17,394 nt of DNA, from assembly GCA_001800015.1 (NCBI GenBank), contig MGUO01000310.1, positions 2,101-19,494 on the forward strand, given 5' to 3'. The notes beneath the pieces were generated by a model. That model was not told the DNA's origin, ran no database searches, and saw only the letters and a program-made list of their open reading frames with translations. A program made the translations under genes and the position numbers. The DNA is from Elusimicrobia bacterium RIFCSPHIGHO2_02_FULL_57_9. Its GTDB lineage: Bacteria; Elusimicrobiota; Elusimicrobia; UBA1565; UBA9628. Of this stretch, positions 1 to 6,708 are shown one piece after another (position 1 is the first letter of the stretch; every line of letters starts with the position of its first letter).

Positions 1-1887
1 CTGCCCGCCGGTCTTGAAGCCATCATCAAGGCGCGGGAACTCTCCGGCGATGACGTGGAGGCGGCCCTCAAAACCTACGTCCCGCCGGGCAGCTACGATG
101 AATTCTACCTCTTCGCCTCCGGCGGCCAGGCCGGCAACGTCGAAGTCTTCGGTGTGCCCTCCATGCGGCTGATTAAGAACATCGCTATCTTCTCCCCGGA
201 CTCCTGGCAGGGCTTCGGCGTCGGCGACGACGACACGAAAAGGCTCATGAAGCAAGGGGAAGCCGCTGGCATGAAGCAGACCTGGGGCGACGTCCACCAT
301 CCGGCCTTGAGCCTGACCAAGGGCATGTACGACGGCCAGTACCTCTTCGCCAACGACAAGGCCAACGCCCGCATCGGCGTGGTTGATCTTCGGGACTTCA
401 AGGTGCGCCAGATCGTCAAAAATCCCCTGATCGCCACCAACCACTGCGGCGCCAAGATGACGCAGGACAGCGAGTATTACGTGGAGGGGGCGCAGTTCGG
501 CAATCCCCTGCCCTACACCGACTTCTCGCCGATGACCAGGTACAAGGAAGACTACCGCGGCTTGGTCACCTTCTGGCCGTTCAACCGGACGGAAGGGAAG
601 TTCGTTCAGTCCAAGACCTTCACCGTGGAGCTTCCTCCTTATTTCCAGGACCTGGGCGGCATGGGCAAGAACGTCAGCCACGGCTGGGTCTTCATCAACA
701 CCTACAACGCCGAGATGGCCACGCCCGGCGCCCTGGAAGGCAAGCCGGCCATGGAAGTGGCCGCCTCCCAGCGGGAGATGGATTTCATGCACGTCATCCA
801 CTGGAAGAAAGCCGAGGAACTTCTGGCGGCTGGCAGCCTCAAGTTCAAGACGATCAAGGGCATGCGCGTCATCTCCATCGAGGAGTCGGTCCGCGCGGGC
901 ATCCTCTTCAATGTGCCGGAGCCGAAGAGCCCGCATGGCGCCGACGTCACGCCCGACGGGCGCTTTGTCGTGGTCAGCGGCAAGCTCGACCCCCACGTTA
1001 CCGCCTTCAGCTTCGCCAAGATCCAGAAAGCTATCGCCGACAAGAACTTCGAGGGCAAAGACCATTTCGGCATCCCGGTCCTCAAGTTCGACGCTGTCGT
1101 GGAGTCCCAAGTCGAGCTGGGCCTGGGACCGCTGCACACCGAGTATGACGACAAGGGCTACGCCTACACGAGCATGTTCCTCGATTCGGCCATCGTCAAG
1201 TGGACGATGGACAAACCGCCCCGAGGAGAGAAACCCTGGTCGGTGGTCGAATCCCTGCCCGTGCACTACAACACCGGCCATTTGACCGTGGCGGGCGGAG
1301 ACACCTCAAAGCCGTATGGGCGGTACTTGGTCAGCCTCAACAAGTGGTCCCTCGACCGCGCCTTGCCGGTGGGCCCTCTGCACCCGCAGAACCTTCAGCT
1401 CATTGACATCAGCGGAGAGAAAATGAAGCTTCTCAGCGACACTCCGGTGGTGGGAGAGCCTCATTACTCCGTGATGGCACCAGCCAGCATCTTCAAGCCC
1501 TGGAACGCCTACCCTGAGATCGGGACCAACGCCCTGACGCTCAAGAAAAGCCCGACGGCGACCATGCCGGGCAAAGAACGCATCGTGCGCAACGGGAAGG
1601 ACGTCCATGTCTTCATGACGGCCATACGCAGCCGCTTCATCCCCGACCGCATTGACGTTCAGCAAGGCGACAGGGTGCACCTGCACATCACGAGCATTGA
1701 CAAAGCGGAGGATGCCGCGCACGGCTTTGCCCTGTCATCGCACAATATCAACCTCTCGCTTGACCCGGCCGCAACGGTTGATGTGGATTTTACGGCAGAC
1801 CGTACCGGAGTCTATCCCTTTTACTGCAGCGAATTCTGCTCGGCGCTGCACATGGAGATGATGGGCTACCTGACGGTGAAAAAATAA
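1..1887 (+). CDS. nosZ: Nitrous oxide reductase NosZ, clade II type (5' partial)
   Basis: Periplasmic copper enzyme that reduces N2O to N2, the last step of denitrification. The frame is open to the left window edge, so the signal peptide and about 30 residues of the mature numbering used for Pseudomonas NosZ are missing. Counting codons from base 1, the seven CuZ histidines are visible at 99 and 100 (DVHHP), 148 (NHCG), 312 (SPHGAD), 379 (GPLHT), 427 (NTGH) and 488 (GEPH). The first three keep a constant offset of 30 to the Pseudomonas ligands 129, 130 and 178. The C-terminal cupredoxin carries the CuA ligands His574, Cys609, Cys613, His617 and Met620 in CSEFCSALHMEM. DVHHP, rather than DxHHxH, and CxEFC point to clade II, whose members usually use a Sec rather than a Tat signal; that signal lies outside the window. 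The stop is 2 nt before the next gene, so the genes are probably co-transcribed. No broken or missing ligand is seen. Confidence 0.97.
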   Translation: MPAGLEAIIKARELSGDDVEAALKTYVPPGSYDEFYLFASGGQAGNVEVFGVPSMRLIKNIAIFSPDSWQGFGVGDDDTKRLMKQGEAAGMKQTWGDVHHPALSLTKGMYDGQYLFANDKANARIGVVDLRDFKVRQIVKNPLIATNHCGAKMTQDSEYYVEGAQFGNPLPYTDFSPMTRYKEDYRGLVTFWPFNRTEGKFVQSKTFTVELPPYFQDLGGMGKNVSHGWVFINTYNAEMATPGALEGKPAMEVAASQREMDFMHVIHWKKAEELLAAGSLKFKTIKGMRVISIEESVRAGILFNVPEPKSPHGADVTPDGRFVVVSGKLDPHVTAFSFAKIQKAIADKNFEGKDHFGIPVLKFDAVVESQVELGLGPLHTEYDDKGYAYTSMFLDSAIVKWTMDKPPRGEKPWSVVESLPVHYNTGHLTVAGGDTSKPYGRYLVSLNKWSLDRALPVGPLHPQNLQLIDISGEKMKLLSDTPVVGEPHYSVMAPASIFKPWNAYPEIGTNALTLKKSPTATMPGKERIVRNGKDVHVFMTAIRSRFIPDRIDVQQGDRVHLHITSIDKAEDAAHGFALSSHNINLSLDPAATVDVDFTADRTGVYPFYCSEFCSALHMEMMGYLTVKK

Positions 1888-1889
1888 TC

Positions 1890-4580
1890 ATGAACACAGC
1901 GGAGAGCGCCGAGAGCCGTCCTCCGAGAAGCCGCCTCGCAGAGGCTCTCGGGGCCGCGGCCGGCGCTCTTCTGCTCGCTTCGCTTTTCCTGCCTTACTGG
2001 CAGGCGAGGCTCTTAGCTCCGCAATACCGCAATGGCCTGACAGCCACGATGTACGCCTACAAGGTGACCGGCGACGTCGCTGAGATCGATGGGCTCAACC
2101 ACTATGTCGGCGTCGCCAAGCTGGCTAAACTCGGCGTCTGGGAGCGGCGCTTGGCCATCCCCGCGGTCTTGTTCCTGGCGGCCCTCTCTTTCTTTGCCTT
2201 TCGTAAAACGGGCCGCTGGCCTCCCTGGATAAAGGTCTTGCCGGTCGCGGCCTATCCCCTCATCTTCATGGCAGATTTGAAGTTCTGGCTGCATTACGCC
2301 AGCACCAACCTGGACCCCACGGCGCCGTTAAAGCTTAGGCCCTTCATTATCCCTTTGATTGGGACAGGGAAAGTTGGCCAGTTCCGCAGCGAGGTGGGGC
2401 CGATGCCGGGCTTCTACCTTCTCATGGCGGCCGCGATCCTGCTGTTGATCGGGCTCTGGCTGACCCGGAGCCGGGAACCTGCGTGCACGGCTAAAGCCGC
2501 AAGCCGAAGCTGCGCCCTAACGATCTTAGTCGCCGGCATTCTTTCGATCTGCGCCCCCTGGGCGCAAGCGCAGTCTCTTCAGGAGCTCGTCGATGCCGCA
2601 CAGCCGGGCGCCGTGTTGGAACTTGCGCCTGGCGTCTACGAAGGCCCCCTCATCATTGCTAAACCGCTGAGTCTTATGGGGGCGGGACGCGCTGTGATCG
2701 ATAGTCGAGGCCGCGGCACGGTCGTGACCGTACGAGCCCCTGGCTCCAAGCTCGAGGGCCTGGCCCTGCGCGGCTCGGGCGACAGCCTCCTCTATGAGGA
2801 CAGCGGCGTCCGAATCGAGGCCGCTTCGGTTGCCGTGCGCGGCTGCCGGATCGAGGATGTGCTGTTTGGAGCATTCATCTCGAACGCCCCGGGGACTATT
2901 ATCGAGGGGAATGTGTTTATCGGCAAGCCCCTGGAGCTCGGCCGCCGGGGCGACCTGTTGCGCCTTTGGAACAGCGACAGAGCGGTGGTGCGCGACAACA
3001 AGCTCGAGCGCGGCCGCGACATGGTGCTCTGGTTCTCTACCGGATCGGTCGTTACCGGCAACACGGTCACCGGCGCGCGCTACGGCCTGCACTTCATGTA
3101 CACCAACGGCGCCCTGATCAAGGGCAACGTCTTCCGGCACAATTCAGTAGGCGCCTACATCATGTACTCCCGAGGACTCTCCATCGAGGGCAACCGCTTC
3201 GAGGAGCATCGGGGGCCAAGCGGGACCGGGCTAGGGCTCAAGGAAAGCGGCCTCGTCCAAGCCTTCGGCAACGTCTTTTCCGGCAACCGCCAGGGCCTCT
3301 TTATTGATCAATCGCCCCTCGTCCCTGAAGACGGCAATGAATTCATCGGCAACGTATTCATGAATAACGACATCGGCGTGGCCCTGATGCCCGGCGTTCG
3401 GGGCAACACCCTCGTCGAGAACGCTTTTGAGGACAACATTCAGCAGGTCTCGGTGCGCGGAGGCGGGCAGCTTTCAGGCAACCAGTGGAGCCGCGGCGGT
3501 CGCGGGAATTACTGGAGCGATTATGCGGGCTACGGGAGGCCCGGCGCCGAGGTGGGGGCGGTCCCCTACCGCGCTGACCGTCTGGTGGAGCGTTTGGCCG
3601 ATACCAGGCCCGAGACGAGGTTCTTTCTTTACACTCCCGCGGCCGGCGCCTTGGAAGCGGCGGCGCGCGCTTTCCCCGTGTTCAAGGCCAAAGCCCTCAT
3701 GACCGATCCGCATCCCTTGCTCCGGCCCCGTCCCGCCGGCGGCTCCCAAGCTCCCGCCCCCGTTCCGGCGTTGGCAGCACTCTGGCTTCCGGCCGGCCTG
3801 CTGTCCTTGTCCGCCGTCTCAGTCGCCATGCTGGGCCGGCAGCGAGCCCCGCGCCCTTTCTCTAAACGCGGCGCGAACGGACGTCCGGAGCACGGCCGAC
3901 CGATGATCTCGGCCAAGGACCTATCGAAGGCCTACGCTGGACGCTCCGTCTTCTCCGGACTCAGCTTGTGCATCATGCCCGGAGAGTGCGTCGTTCTATG
4001 GGGCTCCAACGGCGCCGGCAAGAGCACGCTTATGCGCTGTCTCCTAGGCATGGAGAGCTGCGAGGGCCGCCTGTTGCTCGCCGGCTGCGACATCAGCCGC
4101 GACTCGCGCCTGGCCCGCGAGCGGATTGGCTACGTTTCCCAAGAGTTCGCCGGTTACGACTGGACGGTGCGCCAAGCCATGGAGTTCATCTGCTCGGTGC
4201 GCAGCGTCGATCGTTCCGCGATTGCGGGCACGCTGGCCTCCTGCGGCCTGACCGGGGAAGACGATAAGACTGTTTTCGAGCTTTCCGGCGGAATGAAACA
4301 GAAGCTCGCTCTGGCCCAGGCGCTGGTGGCCAACCCCGACGTCTTACTGCTCGACGAGCCCTGCTCAAATCTCGACCTCAAGAGCCGCCGCGAACTGCTT
4401 GCCATCCTCAGGGAACTGAGGAGGACGCGCACGATGCTGGTCACCAGCCACCATCTCGATGAGGTGGAGGCGCTGGCCGACCGAGTCCTGTGGCTGGAGG
4501 AGAGCCGCAGCGCCGTCGAGTTGAGCCCGGCGCGGTTCCTCGCCCGAATAGAGGGCTGCGTCCAGGAGGAGCGCGCATGA
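1890..4580 (+). CDS. NosB-NosD-NosF fusion: membrane protein, periplasmic maturation factor and ABC ATPase in one chain
   Basis: An 896-residue ORF joining what are normally three Nos proteins. Residues 1-195 hold four predicted membrane segments (about 17-36, 90-105, 113-133, 172-192) and match the position and type of NosB, the membrane protein that follows nosZ in clade II clusters. Residues 208-227 form a fifth hydrophobic segment ending AQA, like a signal peptide. Residues 228-600 are a right-handed beta-helix with repeated GNxF/GNxV turns, typical of NosD, the periplasmic factor needed to build CuZ. A sixth segment (627-648) is followed by an Arg/Lys-rich stretch. Residues 672-896 are an ABC ATPase of the NosF type: Walker A GSNGAGKS 705-712, Q751, signature LSGGM 798-802, Walker B VLLLDEP 818-824, switch His at 854/855. 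Topology works: NosB ends in the cytoplasm, segment 5 puts NosD in the periplasm, and segment 6 returns NosF to the cytoplasm. The end overlaps nosY by ATGA. Separate translation of NosF from the ATG at 3903 is possible. Confidence 0.9.
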   Translation: MNTAESAESRPPRSRLAEALGAAAGALLLASLFLPYWQARLLAPQYRNGLTATMYAYKVTGDVAEIDGLNHYVGVAKLAKLGVWERRLAIPAVLFLAALSFFAFRKTGRWPPWIKVLPVAAYPLIFMADLKFWLHYASTNLDPTAPLKLRPFIIPLIGTGKVGQFRSEVGPMPGFYLLMAAAILLLIGLWLTRSREPACTAKAASRSCALTILVAGILSICAPWAQAQSLQELVDAAQPGAVLELAPGVYEGPLIIAKPLSLMGAGRAVIDSRGRGTVVTVRAPGSKLEGLALRGSGDSLLYEDSGVRIEAASVAVRGCRIEDVLFGAFISNAPGTIIEGNVFIGKPLELGRRGDLLRLWNSDRAVVRDNKLERGRDMVLWFSTGSVVTGNTVTGARYGLHFMYTNGALIKGNVFRHNSVGAYIMYSRGLSIEGNRFEEHRGPSGTGLGLKESGLVQAFGNVFSGNRQGLFIDQSPLVPEDGNEFIGNVFMNNDIGVALMPGVRGNTLVENAFEDNIQQVSVRGGGQLSGNQWSRGGRGNYWSDYAGYGRPGAEVGAVPYRADRLVERLADTRPETRFFLYTPAAGALEAAARAFPVFKAKALMTDPHPLLRPRPAGGSQAPAPVPALAALWLPAGLLSLSAVSVAMLGRQRAPRPFSKRGANGRPEHGRPMISAKDLSKAYAGRSVFSGLSLCIMPGECVVLWGSNGAGKSTLMRCLLGMESCEGRLLLAGCDISRDSRLARERIGYVSQEFAGYDWTVRQAMEFICSVRSVDRSAIAGTLASCGLTGEDDKTVFELSGGMKQKLALAQALVANPDVLLLDEPCSNLDLKSRRELLAILRELRRTRTMLVTSHHLDEVEALADRVLWLEESRSAVELSPARFLARIEGCVQEERA
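4564..4570 (+). promoter_or_regulatory. Ribosome binding site of nosY
   Basis: AGGAGGA lies 6 nt before the ATG at 4577, inside the end of the nosBDF-like ORF. It decides the nosY start in favour of 4577 over upstream non-ATG starts in the same frame. Confidence 0.8.
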
Positions 4581-5410
4581 GTCCCGGCCTGCTTGCCCTG
4601 ACCGCCAAGGAGTTCGCCGATACGACGCGCAGCCGTTGGCTGGGGGGCTTCATCCTAGCCTTCTGCGCTCTCGGCCTGGGTCTATCGCTCGTAGGCAACT
4701 GGACCAGCAGCCTGGGAGGGGGCGGGTTTGGGCGAACCACAGCCGCCTTGATCAATCTCGTCTTGCTCATCGTGCCCCTAATGAGCTTGACCGCCGGCAG
4801 TCTTGCCCTTTCGAGTGAGCGGGAGCGGCGGACTTTGGAGTTCCTCCTTTCCCTACCGCTGCACCGCTCGGAGATCTTCTGGGCAAAGTATATGGGGTCG
4901 GGTGCGGCCCTGCTCGCCGCTCTCGGCGCGGCCTTCGGGACCCTGGGAGTCGTGCTGGTCCTGCGCGGCGGGCTGCGCGACCTTGCAGTCTACGCGGGAT
5001 GCTTCTTCGCCACGGTCCTGTTGGCCGCCGTCTGTCTGGCCCTCGGCCTGCTCGCTTCCTCGCGCAGCCGCAGAGCGGCCCAAGCGGTCGGCTTGGCGCT
5101 TTTCGTCTGGCTCTGCCTCGTCTTTGCCGGCGACCTCGGCCTGCTCGGAACGGCCGTGGCCGTGCGGCTGCGGCCCGCAGTCCTGCTCGCCGCGGCTTGG
5201 CTCAATCCTCTGAGCCTCTACCGGCTGCTGGCTATCGACGCTCTTGCGGCGGACCTGGACGTCCTCGGCCCAGCCGGCCTCTGCGCGCGCGATAGCTTGG
5301 GCTCCTGGCTCAAGCCCGCCGCCCTGGCCGGTCTCCTTGCCTGGCTGCTTGGCGTCCTAGCCGCAGCTCGCAGCGCCTTTATCACGGCTCCGTTCGGGGG
5401 AAAGGCATGA
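4577..5410 (+). CDS. nosY: NosY, ABC-2 type membrane permease of the Nos maturation system
   Basis: Integral membrane partner of the NosF ATPase. NosDFY together serve copper-site assembly of nitrous oxide reductase. The 277-residue length is the usual NosY size. About six hydrophobic segments are seen (roughly residues 20-41, 57-78, 107-130, 137-159, 170-193 and 254-274). After the second comes the ABC-2 permease signature ERERRTLEFLLSLPLHR (about residues 81-97), which contacts the ATPase in this family. The start was set at the ATG overlapping the previous stop (ATGA), with a strong Shine-Dalgarno sequence in front; the frame is open further upstream, but that stretch is antisense-like coding shadow. 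The stop overlaps the nosL start, again as ATGA, so translation of the three genes is probably coupled. Confidence 0.92.
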   Translation: MSPGLLALTAKEFADTTRSRWLGGFILAFCALGLGLSLVGNWTSSLGGGGFGRTTAALINLVLLIVPLMSLTAGSLALSSERERRTLEFLLSLPLHRSEIFWAKYMGSGAALLAALGAAFGTLGVVLVLRGGLRDLAVYAGCFFATVLLAAVCLALGLLASSRSRRAAQAVGLALFVWLCLVFAGDLGLLGTAVAVRLRPAVLLAAAWLNPLSLYRLLAIDALAADLDVLGPAGLCARDSLGSWLKPAALAGLLAWLLGVLAAARSAFITAPFGGKA

Positions 5411-5871
5411 GAACGACCGCGCTCGTCGCCCTGGCCCTCATCTTAGCAGCTTGCGCGCGCCCTGATCTGACAGGCCCTCCGCAAGTAGCCTTCGGCCGGC
5501 AGGAGTGCGCCCGCTGCGGCATGATCATCAGCGAGGAAAGATATGCGGCGGGTTATGTGAGCGAAACGGGGCAGTCGGTGGCTTATGACGATGTCGGTGA
5601 GTTGCTGGCCGTCTTGAGCAAGCAGCCGGGGCTCTCAGCCCGAGCCTGGGTTCGCGATTTCAACGGTCAAGGCTGGGTCCGAGCCAAGGAGGCCTCCTTT
5701 GTCGTCTCTCCGGGGCTGGCGACGCCGATGGGCTCAGGCATGGCCGCCTTCGCCGACTCCGCCAGGGCGGCCGAGTTCTCCCAAGCCCGTGCGGCCGGGC
5801 CAGTCCGAGCCTTTTCCCAGGTCATTGACAATCCCGACGGAGCTGGCGCGCACCTCTTGGATGAGAGGTAA
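5407..5871 (+). CDS. nosL: NosL, copper(I)-binding lipoprotein chaperone
   Basis: Small outer-face lipoprotein that binds Cu(I) and delivers it to the NosDFY/NosZ assembly path. The 154-residue product begins with a short hydrophobic signal and a lipobox ILAAC, predicting lipidation at Cys16. It is followed by the NosL copper motif CARCGM (Cys34, Cys37, Met39). The rest fits the NosL fold, including the conserved Tyr-Asp-Asp stretch near residues 58-60 (VAYDDVGEL). It is the last intact gene of the operon and overlaps nosY by 4 nt. Nothing looks truncated. Confidence 0.95.
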   Translation: MRTTALVALALILAACARPDLTGPPQVAFGRQECARCGMIISEERYAAGYVSETGQSVAYDDVGELLAVLSKQPGLSARAWVRDFNGQGWVRAKEASFVVSPGLATPMGSGMAAFADSARAAEFSQARAAGPVRAFSQVIDNPDGAGAHLLDER

Positions 5872-5875
5872 TCAC

Positions 5876-5920
5876 ATGGTCGACGTTTTCTTCACTCATT
5901 CCTCTGCCCCTATACCATGA
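5876..5920 (+). other. Possible 14-codon leader ORF coupled to the next gene
   Basis: ATG at 5876 opens 14 codons and ends in a TGA that overlaps the ATG at 5917 as ATGA. An AGAGGT sequence lies 6 nt upstream of 5876, whereas no Shine-Dalgarno sequence precedes 5917. Translation of the downstream gene could therefore have depended on this mini-ORF. It may be chance; there is no homology evidence. Confidence 0.3.
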
Positions 5921-6225
5921 AAGACCCCACGAAACATTTCGTACTGGCTGCCGTCGCCTACTTGGTCTTGGGCGGGGTTCTAGGCAACCTCATGATCCTG
6001 AGCCGGTTTGGCGGGGATTGGAAGGGGGGACTATTACCTCATTCCCACTCATACCCATGTGATGCTCTTGGGCTGGGTTTCCATGACCATATTCGGAGTG
6101 GCTTACCGCATGTTCCCCGCGGTGTTAGCAAGAAGGCTCTACTCGTTGCACTTGGCCTGGGCGCACTTTTGGATCGCCAATGTGGCCCTCTGGGGCATGG
6201 CAATATTTTTCTGGCTCAACCGCTT
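5917..6225 (+). pseudogene. Broken cbb3/heme-copper-oxidase-like small membrane protein
   Basis: Reads as a small membrane protein related to the first helices of cbb3-type cytochrome oxidase subunit I. It starts at ATG 5917 (MKDPTKHF..., one hydrophobic segment) and continues, one frame over, as DYYLIPTHTHVMLLGWVSMT, FGVAYRMFP and AHFWIAN. The HTHVxLLGWVSM / YRxFP pattern is typical of stand-alone proteins of about 150 residues annotated as cytochrome oxidase subunit I-like. The frame change falls in a run of six G at 6024-6029; five G would restore a continuous reading ...GGDWKGDYYLIP. Homology stops around WLNRL (near 6225), before the last helix expected for the family, and an unrelated frame takes over. 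So there are two separate lesions: a 1-nt insertion (real or sequencing error) and a 3' truncation. Position just after nosL suggests it once belonged to the nos operon. Confidence 0.72.
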
Positions 6226-6635
6226 ACAAGCTGATTGCATTGGCAGCAGCAATCTATGGTTTCCACGCATATGTCGACTCACGCGTGGAAAAAATCGCGA
6301 ACACAAGAGAATTTATTGAAAGAGTCGCTTCCCGTGTCCGGCCGTCACTTATTTTTGATGCAAACGAAAGCGTCATGGTGGACGCCGGGGGCTTGCAGTA
6401 TATTGACCGAGTTAATGTTAGGAAGCGCAAAAACGGATGGCTCCCGATTCAAATAATTGTAACTCCGAAGCATTACATGGCGCAGGCTCCCTTATTGACC
6501 TGCCTCGATCCTATCTGGTTCAAGATCAAGGAGCGTCGCGGGCAAGCAGTTTCTTGGGTATATGAGTTGGATGCTCGTGGTCACATGGGTGGCTTCGAGC
6601 CGATAAGATTTAGACTTGAAATTACTCCCCAGTAG
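6180..6635 (+). CDS. Hypothetical membrane-anchored protein, probably missing its own 5' end
   Basis: Family not recognised. The frame opens at an ATG at 6180 that lies inside the broken oxidase-like gene. The first 15 codons are out-of-frame reading of that gene and look artificial. From codon 16 the product looks natural: one hydrophobic segment (YKLIALAAAIYGF, about 16-28), then a soluble domain of about 120 residues with charged N-terminal helix and motifs such as DAGGLQYIDRV and DARGHMGGFEP. The likely original start has been lost at the junction near 6225; in-frame TTG at 6240 is the nearest alternative. Base composition drops here: 26 G+C in the 60 bases 6301-6360, against 37 of 60 at 4321-4380 in the nos operon, supporting a different origin. 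May be a non-functional remnant. Confidence 0.55.
   Translation: MWPSGAWQYFSGSTAYKLIALAAAIYGFHAYVDSRVEKIANTREFIERVASRVRPSLIFDANESVMVDAGGLQYIDRVNVRKRKNGWLPIQIIVTPKHYMAQAPLLTCLDPIWFKIKERRGQAVSWVYELDARGHMGGFEPIRFRLEITPQ
6216..6225. repeat. Left copy of a 10-bp direct repeat flanking the accessory region
   Basis: TCAACCGCTT. It lies exactly where the oxidase-like homology ends. The same 10-mer occurs in the same orientation at 11493-11502, at the other edge of the accessory genes. Could be a target duplication or recombination scar, or coincidence. Confidence 0.4.
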
Positions 6636-6659
6636 CAGAATTACCAAACGCCCAGGGTC

Positions 6660-6694
6660 ACTTTACGTATTACTTTACTTATGCTTTACGTATT
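6660..6694 (+). repeat. Three short tandem repeats upstream of the Fic gene
   Basis: Three near-identical units, ACTTTACGTATT (6660), ACTTTACTTATG (6672) and GCTTTACGTATT (6683), spaced 12 and 11 bp apart. That is roughly one helical turn, and they end about 15 bp before the Fic start codon. The arrangement resembles an operator for several protein protomers on one DNA face. The Fic protein has a C-terminal winged-helix-like domain and is an obvious candidate to bind here (inference). Confidence 0.6.
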
Positions 6695-6708
6695 TTGTAT
6701 CCTGAATT

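Noticed and set aside
2526..3140. 204-codon antisense frame in the nosD part
   Set aside because: Lies opposite a clear NosD domain; long antisense frames are expected in GC-rich coding DNA and no family pattern is seen.
4490..4576. Upstream extension of nosY
   Set aside because: Overlaps the NosF end and gives an unnatural Arg/Pro-rich start; the ATG at 4577 has a strong ribosome site and normal NosY length.
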